Below are positions 49,116 through 61,874 of a stretch of 64,000 bases of DNA, piece after piece; the stretch's first letter is position 1, and each line of letters opens with the position of its first letter. The stretch is from Marchantia polymorpha subsp. ruderalis (lineage: Eukaryota > Streptophyta > Marchantiopsida > Marchantiales > Marchantiaceae), in assembly GCA_037833965.1 (NCBI GenBank), contig AP031353.1, forward strand, positions 14,820,501-14,884,500, read 5' to 3'. The notes beneath the pieces were generated by a model, which was given only the letters and a program-made list of their open reading frames with translations, was not told where the DNA came from and searched no databases. A program made the translations under genes and the position numbers.

Positions 49116-49887
49116 TAGAACCTCTGGGCTGATTCTCACTCAGGTTGACCTCAAATCGCTTTTCGTTAGCTCATCATGGTTCTAGAAGACTAGGATTCCT
49201 CCTCATCCTCATAGCCCAAAACACCCTCTCACACAATCTCTCAAGCTTTCATTCCAACTCACGCACACATCAACACTCCAAGGTATTGAAAATTCGTCAC
49301 TCTTTCATATATGAAACAAGTACCTACATATGAACTCTCCAAACTTGCTTGAGAGGCTCTTCCCCAACTCTATATATATACTACTTGAGAATTTACCATA
49401 GTAACAAATGTTAATTCATATCTAACTTACTTTTACAAATATAAACCATAGTAAGGTTGACTAGTTATCAATATGTGGCAACATGCCATTGGCCTCCTAA
49501 ACCTTATAGATGTTTACTAATCACTAGATTGAGGTGGCGACTTGCCATTTGTGCCTTTCCAACTTCAAAAATTTCCACTTTCCACTAAGTCAACATTAGA
49601 CTTAGTCTAACCAATGGAGTATTTCTTACTTTAGTCAAACCAATCAAAACTAAACATGAAGTCAAAAAGTCTTTTCTCTTGGAATCTAGACTTTTGTACA
49701 AGACAAAATAGAAGTGCTCACTCAAATCTTCTAGAACTTCTTTAGTTATTCTGCCAAGTATAGACATTATAGCTAAACTAGCTAGACTTAGTCTAAACTA
49801 GCTAGATTTACTCATAAATATTCTAACCATGATTAACTCCTTGGCTAATTCTAGTTTTATTTCACACATGCAATATCTGATCTTACA
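49116..49887 (-). mobile_element. LTR, family of 62982-63810 (copy A)
   Basis: A 772-bp block aligning with the other LTR copies of this family; shared landmarks are attctcactcaggtt, tctagaagactaggattc, ggcaacatgccattggcc, tcaaaccaatcaaaac and the end cttaca. It lies inverted relative to the copy at 52263, with 2.4 kb between. No polypurine tract or coding remnant adjoins it, so it may be a solo LTR or half of a rearranged element. Confidence 0.75.
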
Positions 49888-52262
49888 GTTCCGCGTTGGG
49901 CTCGCCAATCAGGCGCTCCAAGTTGTTGTCTTCCGGAATTTCTCGCCCTGTTTATATAAAGCCCTCGTTCTAGCACACTTAGTCTCACTCTTCAAGCGAC
50001 TCGGAGAAGAGAACATTCTCGTTGTTGCTTCGTCTTTGCAGTTTCAAACACACCGTGAGAGAGAAGTTACTATAATATAGGAAGAGTTGAGGAGAGTGGG
50101 TCTTCAGTAAGGCGTGCTTGCTGTGTTTATACTTTAGAGGGGGAGGGGAAAGAGGAGGGGGATAAAGCCGCAGATGAGGGAAGGAGCAGGGAAGAGGTGT
50201 ATGCTTGGCGAGGGTGGAGGGTTCTATCTATTTACCTTCGGCTTGATTCTGTTAGTGGGGGAGGAGAGGGGACTGAGGAGAAGAGAAGGGGTGCTATCCA
50301 TTATAACTTCTCGAGCTTTAGGCTTCAGAGGGAGTTATTTGTGAGCCGAGTGAGTAGGATTGAGGAGGCGGATTTGCAGATAGAGGAGGGTCAAGGGGCC
50401 AGAAGGTGATCGGACACTAGGGACAAGAGAGTGTCTCGGCAGCATTTATAGGCGGGTTTGTAAGCCGGCATTCCGCTTTTTCAATGGTTCCACCGCCCAG
50501 AGTTCAGGCTGAACGGCAAGACCTAGTCTTCAACCTGGCCAGCAGAGAACAGATTGTTGTTTCCAACAGTTCCATGATCCACAGTAGCCATTCCTACCCT
50601 CACTTGGCTATGTCAGATGAGGAGTGGAAGGAGCATCTTCCTGTGTGTCGGATTTCGTGGAGTTCCGGAAGTTATATGGAGTTATGGTCCATCAGTGAAA
50701 TTTTCGACCTGTTGGCAGATATGAGGACGTGGCGGACCAGGTCTCCTAGCGGGTTGCTTTTGGTTGTTGTCGGTTCGCCCAATAAGGCGGGGGTGAGCTG
50801 CTATGAGGGTTGTCACTTGCCCGTGCTGGTCTCCCGCTCCCCACCCCCGAGGGCATAGCTTACTACTGCGAAGGGTCATCGGAGGCCTTTCGCGGTCGTC
50901 TCACTTGTTCGGCCGAGTGATCTTCTTGCAGCTGCCTCCAGGGAGTAAGTAGAACATTGCGGAGTTATAAAATGTTTCTACTCACAAGTTCAAGCGCAAT
51001 TGTCTTCAAAGATTCCTTATCGCATACTTTACCCGAATGTGTGCAGCGAATTCCGAGAGCACGGAGTTCCTTGCGCACATTCCAGAGAAGTGTTTGGAAG
51101 GGCATCGTTCGATTAACCCAGGTGGGTCCAATGAGCCGACAGGTGCACAAGCTAGGGGTTTTCGAGCTTCCAGTTTCCGTCGGCCTCTACCCCGATTCCC
51201 TTTGTCGCATCTGTTTTACTCTTTCGTGATACACTCGCGAAGTTCCTTTTTCCTACATTCTCTCTAGTGTGCCTTGAAGCGCTGCCTAGTATCTCTCTCG
51301 AGTTGGCAGCACCTGTCGAGCCGCTTAGCGCCAGCATGCTCTCGGCTTTTCCCATTTTGCCTTTTCCACGTACAGGCAGTTTGCTGTAACCGCGGCCCCG
51401 AGTGTGGAGGGGGGGGTCCGTATTCATCGTTTTTTCGCAGCTTCTTATGAATAGAGCATGAGTTCTTTCCGGTTCTATTTCCGAATTTCCGATTTAGCTA
51501 GTGTATCGGTGATGTGCTTTTTCCTAATCGTGGGGGGTGCACCAGTCCACGCAGGTTCGTCTTCGCATGCACCCTAGTTGCCCACGTTCAAGTGGTTCTT
51601 CCACCGCTTCTGCCTAATCCTGTCCATCCACCAGGGCTCAGTAAAAACCGTGCGGCAACCATCCTGCCATCCTAGCTTCCGCGATATCTAACCGATTCCT
51701 CCTAGCATTTCTCTGTTTCCATACCGTAACCGGTCCTGGTTTCCAGCTTTCTGAGCCATAGTCCAAGGTTTAGCTTTCATTACCGGTGTAGCTGCTAACT
51801 AGAGATCAGAGTGTCCAGTGCCACCAGCCAGTAGGTCTTTCAGCCCCTATCATCAAAGCACTACCCCAATCCTTCTATCAGAGCGGGGTGATGTAATTCC
51901 AACAAAAAGATTTAGTAGCTGAAGTTGCGGAAATGAGGGCTAAGATTTGTATTACTTACTTGTTCTAATCTCCTAGGGCTCTTTCGGTCGAGAGCCGCGA
52001 CTATGTTTGCGTCGAATCTGTTCCAACCGCTGCCCCCTCCGTGTAGGGGGGCTTCCGGTTCTTTCTCCGAGTTCTTGTCTAAGTTCAAGGTTTTATTAAG
52101 CCATCGCTCGATTTTGATCGATGTAGCTAAAGTGATGGTCTGCTGTAGTACGAGTGCCACTTCCAACCATTGTTTTGGTGGAGGGCATACCTACGTTTCT
52201 TTCCATTGTGCTATTGCTTTATCAATTGTATTCCTAATTTGACCGTGTATGTTGACCTGTAT
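49888..52262. other. Segment between two inverted LTR copies
   Basis: It starts with a promoter-like stretch: a TATA-like tttatataaag at about 49951-49961, followed by ctcgttctagcacactt and a GC-balanced leader. A frame from ATG 50484 to about 50858 encodes 124 residues (including MSDEEWKEHLPVCRISWSS) of no recognised family. The remainder, about 50.9-52.2 kb, holds no frame that I recognise. It may be host DNA trapped between the inverted LTRs or part of another decayed element. Confidence 0.35.
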
Positions 52263-53033
52263 TGTAAGACCGGATATTGCATGTGTGAAATAAAACTAGA
52301 ACTAGCCAAGGAGTTAATCATGGTTAGGATAATTATGACTAAATCTAGCTAGTTATGACTAAGTCTAGCTAGTTTAGCTATAATTTCTACACTTGGCGGA
52401 ATAACTAGAGAAGTTCTAGAAGATTTGAGTGAGCACTTCTATTTTGTCTTATACAAAAGTCTAGATTCCAAGAGAAAAGACTTTTGAACTTCATGTTTAG
52501 TTTTGATTGGTTTGACTAAAGTAAGGAGTATTCCATTGGTGAGACTAAGTCTAATGTTGACTTAGTGGAAAGTGGAAGTTCTTGAAGTGGGAAAGGCACA
52601 AATGGCATGTCGTCACCTCAATCTAGGGATTAATAAACATCTAGAAGGTTTAGGAGGCCAATGGCATGTTGCCACATATTGATAACTAGTCAACCTTACT
52701 ATGATTTATATTTGTAAAAGTAAGTTAGATAGAAATTACCATTTGTTACTATGGTAAATTCTCAAGTAGTATATATAGAGAGGTAGGGAAGAGCCTCTCA
52801 AGCAAGTTTGGAGAGTTCATATGTAGAGACTTGTTTCATATATGAAAGAGTGACGAATTTTCAGTACCTTGAAGTGTCGATGAGTGTAGGAGTTTGAGTG
52901 ATACCTTGAGAGATTATATGAGAGTGTGTTTAGGTTATGAGTATGATGCGGAATCCTAGTCTTCTAGAATCATGATGAGCTACCGAAAAGCCATCTGAGG
53001 TAAACCTGAGTGAGAGTCAGCCCGGAGGTTGCA
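52263..53033 (+). mobile_element. LTR, same family (copy B)
   Basis: A 771-bp LTR from tgtaagacc to ggttgca in plus orientation. Its right edge abuts Ty3/Gypsy reverse transcriptase sequence at exactly the same point as copy C at 62734. The bases outside its left edge (ctgtat) do not match the right flank, so no target duplication is visible for this copy. Confidence 0.8.
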
Positions 53034-56000
53034 AGACTCCTTAGTACCGGGGCGGTTGTAAGCTTAGATTTGAGAGCCTCAAACGCCAACTGTTGCTTCT
53101 CACCTCACTCGTAGGGTTCGTCCTTCTTTAGCAACTTGGTCAGCTCGGCTGCCAAGATTGCATACATGTGTATGAATCTTCGGTAGTATCCCACATGACC
53201 AAGAAATGCTCTCAGATCCCGCAGGATCGTCGGTGGTTCTAGTTTGAGAATGACTTTGACCTTCTCGGTGTCTACTACAATGCCGCTAGACGAAACTCGA
53301 TGACCCAACAGGATTCCGCTGGGCATGATGAAAAAACATTTTTTGGGATGCAGCGATAAACTGCTCTCCCTACATCGATCAAAAGTCTGCCAAAGGTGTC
53401 CCAAGTGCTCCAACCTTTTTCCAAAGACGCAGAAGTCGTCTATGAATATCTCTTTTAACTTTCTCAACTCCTCTTCGAAGATGTTGGTCATCATCCGTTG
53501 GAAGGTGGCCGGTACGTTGCACAAACCGAAAGGCATCTTGTGATACGCGTAGGTTCCCCAATCGGTTGTGAAGGTCGTCTTGTCATTGTCTTGTTCATGG
53601 ATAAACATCTGATTGTAACCTAAGAACCCGTCGAGAAAACTGTAGCACTCATGTCCCGCGACATGATCTAGAATGGCATCCGTGAATGGAAGGGGGTGAT
53701 GGTCCTTACGCGCTGCCGCGTTCAACTTCCTGAAGTCCTGGCACACCCTGATCTTACCTGTCAACTTCTTCGGCACGAGTCGATCGGGGATACCCATTCA
53801 CTACTGAGTACTGGGTATATGATCCCTGCGCTGAGGTACTTATCGATTTCCTCTTTAACCAACAAGGAGTATTTCGGGTTGAGCCTGTATTGGCGTTGAC
53901 GGATTGGAACTGCTTCGTCCAATAAATCAATCCGGTGTTCCCCATACCTTGCAGGTATTCCTTTCATGTCCTCTATCCTCCAGGCGAAGACATCTACATA
54001 GTGGCGAAGTAATGCCTGTACCTCCCTCAGCTCCTCTCCCGTCACCTTGCTTGATACCTGCAAGCTCTTATTAGGACTGAGCTGTACATCACGACAGTCA
54101 CTAGGATTCACAATGCCCTCCGTGTGACTCGTTTCGCTTCTTCCCAGTCCTACCGTTAATTGCTAATCATCGTCCGGCTGGACAGCGTCCAATTCCTCTT
54201 CGACAAAGCAGTAGGCGACAAATCCCACAAAGTCGGAGGTCCAATCGAAGTCTGAAAGAAGCGACGAATCACTTTCCGCCCTCGAGGTATAACCTGAGCT
54301 CGTCGATGGTGTCTCTCCTTCATGAAGAACCTTGGTCCAAGGAATGGTGATGGGCCTTGAAGGAAATCTGGGGTCTGGAAACCGTAGACGCTGCCTCTGC
54401 CAGTCACATCGCACTTGCGCACCATACAACTATGGTCGTCCGAGCAGGATCTCATATCCTCGCTTCATCAAAGGCTGCAGGATGATATAGTTCAGTTGAA
54501 AGTCCGCACCTCCGATGTTTGTTCTAATATTGCGCAACATGCCCAGCGGCATCCTCCTAGTTTGATCCTCCAACCTCAACACTCGCGTTGTAGGCTTGAA
54601 AATACTAAACCCTAAGGTGCGCGCAGTATCCTACGTCATTATGTTAACTCGAGACCCGGAGTCTACCGGTACCTTGCGAACATAGCACCCGCCGATCTCC
54701 ACATCGATCTCAGGAGGTCCCAGGTCTTCGCTGGTTACGTGGTATACCTCGGGAAGTTTGACTAAACGGGTCTTCCGTGGACGGCGTAGCGAAAGCATCA
54801 GCATCTTTCGATACGTCTTGTTGTCGTCTAGAAGCTGGTTAAACATGATGTTAGCTCGCTGATTTCCGATGTCTTCCACTACATCGTAGTGGGCGTGTCG
54901 GCTTGACACCAACGTCTTACGCTGGTCCGAGATTGCAGACGGCCGAGCGGTAGAAGGCGTCGGAGTGTTCCGTCCTTCCGTCTCCGTCCGATTACGGATT
55001 GCTTCCTTTAAAAGTTCAGCAATTTCGTCTCTGATGTCCGGGGCGTACTCCCGTCTCAACACACGTACTTGTTCGTCTTCGGTCCTTGTATCAGGCCGCG
55101 CCGAAGGTGTTTCGCGCATAGCCGAAGGCCTTCGCGCAGGCCTCAAGTCTGCCCTGCTACCTGATTTCTCTTCTCCTTTTGCTTTTCGGTCGTCAAGCTT
55201 GCGACTGTGCTTACGATTATCCCTTTCGTAGTATTTCGATCTCTTCGAGCTGCGGGTCTCCACCCTTCCGCACATAACTTCTTCTTCGGGCCATTCCTCC
55301 TCCTCGTCATTCTTGTCCGAACTCAAATCGACTTGATTGACCTGAACGTCTTCCTTTGCAGGGGGCATCACAAATCACACAGCAGGTCGGTTTGCTGGGG
55401 GTTGATCACATTCCACTGATGTATGTCCTGACTTTTTGCAGTTGCTGCAGCTCGGGACATACCCTGTCTGTCTTTTTGGGGTGGGGACACTGGGGAAAGT
55501 AATGTCCCACTTCTCCACAATTGAAGCAGCCCCGCGATGGCAGTGGCTGTTGGTTATACGTCTCGGGAGGTGCCATGCGCCTCTGGGGTAGCATAGTAGC
55601 CATATCCCTCGGATGGTACCGGGGTATATGTACCGGCTGGATCGGGGTAGTAGCTGGGGTCGACTGGATGGCGTAGGCCGCATCTTCATTCGCCTCGCCA
55701 TTGTACTGAGGGTTTTCACCATAGTACTGAGGTGCCCACTCCACTGCGTTCACCAGGTAAGACGGACGAGTGGTAAGACATTTAGTGTTAGCATGTCCCA
55801 TTGTTCCGCACGTATTACACCATAAATTCGCCCGCAATCTCCCGGGAGACTTCCGTCGATCTTGACCGCCCACCACGTGGACTTTCAAGTCGGCGAAGTC
55901 TTTCACCAGGTAAGACGGACGGGTGGTAAGACCTGTGGGCGCTCGGCGTAGATCAAGGGGGGAGGTCCGGCGATTGGACTCATCTCGCCCCTCAGCCAAC

Positions 56001-56128
56001 AGAACCCCATCTTCAGCTTGAAAAGGAGTTCTTTTTCCCTCGAGGCATGTGTTCGAATCCGAGATGCCTCCTGCGCGGGGCGTCTCTAGTTCAAACCCCT
56101 TCAGGCATTCACTTTCTTGCATCCACAA
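53034..56128 (-). mobile_element. Ty3/Gypsy retrotransposon remnant E1 (gag-protease-reverse transcriptase)
   Basis: On the minus strand the order is gag (about 56128-55375) with three recognisable CCHC zinc knuckles such as CFNCGEVGHYFPQC, an aspartic protease region with a DSGS motif near 54640, and reverse transcriptase (about 54110-53105) with YSFLDGFLGYNQ, YAYHKMPFGLCNVPATFQRMM and FIDDF. The reverse transcriptase wording is closest to the non-chromoviral Athila/Tat side of plant Ty3/Gypsy. The element is broken in several places and lacks RNase H and integrase; its 3' side is cut by LTR copy B. Its own LTRs were not identified. It is a fossil. Confidence 0.85.
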
Positions 56129-57420
56129 GTTCCTGTTATTAGCTCGGGACTTCGATTCGTTTTCTCCCCAGCCGGCGAGTGGAGTAACGAATATCTTCTA
56201 CACCGAACAGCGAAAGTCCACTTCCTTCGTGTTGGTGGGCGTTTGGCCATTTGTTTCGGTGGGCAGTGTACTCGGGCCGGTCCTTCACGTAATCTTGGTG
56301 AAAACTGCAGGACTCTGCAGGATAATCAAATTTTCTCAAGCGCGGACAAAAGATACGCGCAAAAAGGGACAACAATCCAGTACAAGCCAGGCCAACGAGC
56401 GCCACGCCCACACGCACTGGCGCAGGGGGGGCAACGTCACCAGCAGCAAGCGCACAGAAACGGTCCTGTGCAGACCAACCCAGGGAAGTTGGGAAAAAAA
56501 GTAAAGCGCGGACCTACTAGCAAACAATAATCAGCTACAGCGTTCTCTCCTCCCTACTTCTAGAGTCCACAGCCTACACAACCAACCACAGACACCCAAC
56601 CAAATTGTCCAGAGCATGGGCTCACGTACCCAGTGCTTCAAAAATTACATTAGCCCGTTAAACATGGAAGGAGGAGAGGGGATGTGCTCTTGAGAAAGTA
56701 GCAGTCGTGACGAACCGAACCGTGGCTGTATGTGCTCCCATAATGGTTGTACGAGACTTCTTATTCCGCCTTGTACTCTCCCTGTATTTTCCGTTAAAAG
56801 CCTGTCTACAAGTCTTCCTATTTCTCTCCTTGTGCATTGCAGTCACCCATATTATTTTTATTTTTATTTTTTCCCATGTGCGACAAGCCCACACGCGCGA
56901 ATTTGAAGGCGTCAAAGTTTCCCGTCAGGTTGCCAGCCTTCACTCTTCCGTACTTCACACTTCACCGGCAATCCGCAACCTACTTCCCATACTTCCTATT
57001 GCTTTTCCCCCAAGATCTTTTCTTCCGTGCGCCTTGCGTACTTCCCGATGTGCCCAGGTCTGTCACACGTATGACATATGACCGTCCGGTTGTTTTGCCT
57101 CAGGAGTACTTTCTCGGTCCGAGTGCCAGCCCCCCTGCAGTACCTGACAACCACGCGGCGGGAGGATCTAGCGACCGGCCGCCGTATCTAACATCAGAGA
57201 GCGCGCCTCCCTTTCCGTACTCCGTGCACAGTACCGAGTTCGCCCCGACACCTTGTCACTCCGAGTCCTTTTGTCTTTTCGGAGTGCCCCGCTCCACCTA
57301 TGTAACTCAGGTTTCCATTCTTGTTCCTCAGACTCACTTGTTCGGCAACTCAGGGAGACTCTCGATCCGTTTTCCTCCACGTAATCCTTGAGACAAGCAT
57401 ATGACTACTAGCGTGATTAA
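56129..57420. other. Probable leader/LTR region upstream of E1, unresolved
   Basis: About 1.3 kb on the gag side of E1, GC-richer than its surroundings, with no conserved frame. In a minus-strand element the 5' LTR and leader would lie here, but I could not find a matching second LTR or a primer-binding site. Confidence 0.35.
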
Positions 57421-57830
57421 CCAAATAGACGACTTCGCATCAAAACTAAAGTATCAAGAATAAAATCGAGAGACAAAAAAAAATATGTTTCAAAAACCAT
57501 CAATATTGACGATTATTTTCACCTAAAATCATAAATTCACATAAATATATCAAATAATTCAAATTTTTTTAATATTGATAATAGACATGAATGTCATTAA
57601 AATTTTGTATTTTCAAATTTTTTTTACATAATTAATAAATGTATCTTTTTAAATGTAATGATATTTAATTGTTTGTACATATTATAAATAATGTTGTTAA
57701 CACAGATTTATTTCTTCAACATAAATATTTAAAATTCAAATTTAAATTTAAATTAATTAAATTAATTAATTCCAACGAGATTAGATTATCTAATTATTTA
57801 ATTAGTTCCAACGAAACCCTAATCAAGTCA
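57421..57830. other. AT-rich stretch
   Basis: A strongly A/T-dominated sequence, rich in aatta and aaattt words, with no gene. It either lies outside or forms the 3' end of the LTR that begins at 58104 on the minus strand. Confidence 0.45.
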
Positions 57831-58104
57831 AGGCGTTCGGGAATTGCATAGATTCTGAGGGATTCCTCTAGCGCCGAAGGCGGATTATGCGCCTTGCGCC
57901 AAAGGGGAACTCCTTTAGAGTCGATCGTTCAGGGCGGGCGCCTGTTCCGGACATTGCCCCCAACTCCTGGATTCTACTAGATTCTACGAGACCATCCAGT
58001 TTCACTCTATTTAAATCTACCGATCGCTATTTACACTGCTGCTACGGTACAGTTTTCCAAAAATGTTTGAAATTCCGCATAAATACCAAAAGTGGGTTAC
58101 CACA
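57770..58104 (-). mobile_element. 3' LTR of E2 (far end uncertain)
   Basis: On the minus strand the LTR begins tgtggtaaccc directly after a purine-rich tract (ggaggggagca), as expected for a 3' LTR. A TATA-like tttaaatag follows about 100 bp in. The far end was not fixed because no second copy is in the window. It shares the cgttggaac and agggt words with the element at 58595-60609, suggesting a related family. Confidence 0.55.
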
Positions 58105-58594
58105 TGCTCCCCTCCTCAATTGTGAGCGCCCACGCGAACACTCATACGTGGTATTTCTTCAAACGTCACCCGTTCACTCGGGTGCCTAGTAACTCTCCCG
58201 TCAAGTCCGCAAGTTGGATGGATCCGTTCGGAAAGATTTCGATGACTCTGTAGGGTCCCATCCATCTCAGATGCAGCTTGCATTGGAATCGGGCATGCCT
58301 ACTGTCGTAGAGTAACGCCAAATCGCCTTTCTGGAGGAGCACTGGTTTGATCTTCTGATCATACCTCTCCTTTCTGCGAAGCTGAATTTGCCTGGTGCGT
58401 TCTTCGGCTTCTCGTCGTCTCTCCTCCAGTACCATGACTTCCTGCAGCCTGTAGAATTGACTCTCTTCCGCACTCACCTGTCTTAAGTCCAATGTTCGTT
58501 GGGTGGGTACTTCGAATTCAATTGGCAGGATCGGGTGTTGACCGTACACCAAAAAATATGGTGTTTGTTGGTGGTAATCTTCTCGGCTGTCCGG

Positions 58595-60609
58595 TGTGAG
58601 CCGAACCTTCCCACCCTTCAGCGTTTGTAGTCCAGGTGGGGGTTCAAGCTCCCATAATCTAACTTCGCTGATCACAAGCCATGTACTCACAGTGTATCCA
58701 AGACAACAAGATCATGAACACTTGCTCTTTCACAGACAAATTATCCAGAACTGAAAATAATAACTTGCTTTCTGCGATTTTCACAAGAGCATCAGACAAG
58801 CTCTTTGTTACAAAAAGATCTAACCAAACTCTGGGTGACTTCCTCAACACTACAGCCGCTGTGGGCTTTCCTAGATCCCAGTTCCACTCCCAATTCCTAC
58901 TCAGATTTCAGTATCGATTTCTCAGCTTTCACCTTCAGACCCCACCAGATTCCTCTCTTGGATTCAACTCTCCCTTTCCAGTTTCCCATTCAGATCCCGA
59001 CTGTCAGAGTTCAGTCTCAGATTTCACTTCACTCTCAGCTCCCATTCTCAGATCTTCCACTATGATTTCAGCTCCCACTCACAGATTTTACACTTCAATC
59101 TCAGATTCCACTTCAACTTCACTCTCAGATACGACTCTCCACCCACGAGAGTCTGCTTTCTCCTACTTCAAACTCTCCACACTTCCCTCCTAATTCTCAC
59201 CACTTCCCTGCGAAAAATCACTCACACCCACACTCTATTCCACAACCGATCCCACATCCGTCTCCACACCCTGGTACACCACAAGCTCTCAGTTACCAGG
59301 CCGAACTCCCCACTTCGAAGTCCAAGGCCGAGACACCCACAGCCCGCCTGAAATGCAACACTCGCAATGATGGGGTAGCTGCCTACTCCCCTTGCGCGAC
59401 TACCTGCACCGTCGTCTTGCCTCCCCCACTTGACTTCACGCCGCCGCCGCTACCACACCTGCACATTCTACATTCCTGACCACCCGATCTCCGCCGGAGG
59501 GAATCCTCTTCCGCGCACCGCCGAAGGCATCCACCCGCCGAAGACGCACGACCACACCTTTGCTTATCCATAACAGTCACTCCCGACACCCATAACTCAC
59601 AGATCCTAGCTCTGTTTCACAAGTTCCTGGGCTCGTTGGAACGACCAGGTCGAGCTCTTTCCAACGAGACCCTAACTGGATCAAACAGTTATGAATTGAG
59701 AAAGTTATGCCTGTTTTACCCTTCGCCAAAGGCACACAGCCGAAGGCCTGTTACCTGTTATCGCCGAAGGCGCCGGCACGATGTTCGCCTGTTCGATGTC
59801 TTCCGGTTTGATGTCTTCCGGTTTGATGTCTTCCGGTTCGATGTCTTCCGGTTCGATGTTGTCCTACCCTATCCGCCGCTTTCGACGCTCATAACTCAGT
59901 GACGCCTTATCCGTTTGAAGAGTTCTTGGTCTCGTTGGAACGAGCGTCGCGAGCTCTTTCCAACAAGACCCTAATCAAATCAAACCGTTAACAAATGAAA
60001 AAGATATGCCGAGTTTACTGTTTCGCCGATGGCCCTTGCACGATGTTCACCGGCTCGGAGTTCGCTGACCCCGAGTTCGCCGATTCCGAGTTCGCCGAAG
60101 GCCTGCTCGCAGTTGTCGCGAAGTCGTCCGAAGCCGGAGATGTTCGCAGCCGGAGACGTCCGGAGCCGAAGACGTTCGCAGCCGGAGACGTCCGGAGCCG
60201 AAGACGTTCGCAGCCGGACTTGCCTCAACCCTTCCCATCAGTAACTTCCGACACTCACAACTCAGTGATTCGTCATCCGTTTGAAGAGTTCTTGGTCTCG
60301 TTGGAACGAGCGTTGCGAGCTCTTTCCAAGGAGACACTAACTGAGTCAAGGCGTCACACATTGAAAACGTTATGAGGGTTTCACTGTTTCGCCGAAGGCC
60401 TTTCCCCGAAGGAACTTCACCGAAGGCTCTTCGCCGGAGACCCTGCCCTGAAAGCCCCGTTCCGGACCTTTGCCTACTAGCTATTACACCAACTCCTAAT
60501 CTTACCAAAACTTCCAGAAAACTCCGAGCATAATTTTGCAAGAGCTTAAATCTAAAACTTTAACTCTCACAAGGTTAAAAAGACATGTGAGCACAGTTTT
60601 GTGCTCACA
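58595..60609. mobile_element. 2.0-kb LTR-like insertion in the E2 integrase region
   Basis: The insertion is precisely flanked by the 5-bp target duplication tccgg (58590-58594 and 60610-60614). It begins tgtgagc and ends gctcaca, the TG...CA ends of an LTR or LTR-type element. No capsid or polymerase frame is seen, so it is a solo LTR or a non-autonomous element. Internally it carries tandem units anchored near 59635, 59933 and 60299 (gttggaacga...gagctctttccaa), plus arrays of gatgtcttccggtt and of cgcagccggagac. The end at 60586-60609 is itself a palindrome (tgtgagcac...gtgctcaca). Confidence 0.8.
59630..60470. repeat. Tandem 300-370-bp units with nested short repeats
   Basis: Three units share ttcttggtctcgttggaacg, gagctctttccaa and a ttcgccgaaggc element; spacing is 298 and 366 bp. 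Unit 1 contains four or five copies of gatgtcttccggtt (59795-59860); unit 2 contains alternating gccggagatgttcgca and gccggagacgtccgga copies (60130-60225). Unit length differs because the inner arrays expanded independently. Confidence 0.75.
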
Positions 60610-61874
60610 TCCGGTATGCCCACAATGCGGCTGCTAACTTCGTGTCCCAGTCGTGTGCATGGTTCACCATGACTTTGAGCAGGATTTTGCACAACAGCCC
60701 ATTGGACTTCTTAGTCATACCATTTGCCTTGGGGTTGTATGGTGTAGTCTTCCGGTGCTTGATGTGAAAATGCCGTGTCAGATCTTCGATTACCTGGTTC
60801 AAAAAGTGGGTGCCTCTGTCACTGACTAGTTCTAAAGTACATCCGTAGCGTGTGATAATCGATTCGAACAGGAAGGTCGCCACTATGGCCGCATCATCCC
60901 TTTGAGTGGCTTTGGCCTCCACCATCTTGGTTGCGTAGTCCGTCGCTACCAGGATGTATCGCCTTCGTGTGTTCCTAGTTACTGGTTATATTGGTCCTAC
61001 GAAGTGGATTCCCCATTTTTTGAAATATGCTAAGGGCATGATGGGAGTCAGGAGCCACCGCGTGGTAGGCGTCGGTCTGCCCGTCCTTTGGCAACTGTCG
61101 CACTTCCAAATGTAGTCGAGGACATCTTTAAACATGGTCGGCCACCAATATCCTGCATTCACGATCTTTGTAACTGTATTCCTGGTGGCATAGTGGCCAG
61201 CAACATCTTCGGTGTGCATCGCACTTACTACCCGTGGAACCTCCGATTCCTCCAAGCATCTGCACAATCTCTCTTCTGCCATCTTCTTGAACAAAATTCC
61301 CTGTTGGAGTTGATACGGGCCAGCCTTGTGTATGAAGACAGTCTGTTGCTCAACGTCCATGCCCTCGGGACATTGAAGCATTAGTAGGTACCTGTACAAC
61401 TCTGCATATCGGGACTCATTGCCAGTGGACAACTAAAAAAGTTGTTCGTCCAAGAAGTCATCCACTAGTTCCTCCTCTGTACGCTGGGTCCACAATCTGG
61501 ATAGGTAATCTGCGTTTTTATGGTGCACCCCCTTCCTGGTCTATACAGTGTAGGTAAACTCTTGCAGCAACAGCACCCATCTGGCTATCCGGCCAGACAG
61601 ATCTGCTTCTTTACTAGATGCTGCAAAGCGTAGTGATCCACATGGAACACAAACTCGTAGCAGATTAAGTAGTGTCTGAACTTCTTACAGGAATACACCA
61701 TTCCCAACGCTTCTCTCTCCGTCGTGGTATACTTCCTTTCTGCTAGCAAGAGCTGACGGCTCGCAAAATAAATCGGGTAGTCCTTTTTGTTGTCGTCCTT
61801 CTGACTTAAAACGACACCGATGGCGAATGCCGATGTGTCGACGTAGATGTGGAAAGGACGGTCCCAGTCTGGAC

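Noticed and set aside
56046-56080. ttcgaatcc resembling a tRNA T-loop
   Set aside because: The flanking bases do not form a T-stem and no acceptor, D or anticodon arm is present.
58636-58660. gggggttcaagctccc resembling a tRNA T-arm
   Set aside because: The stem is imperfect, and no other tRNA arms were found; it lies inside a mobile insertion.
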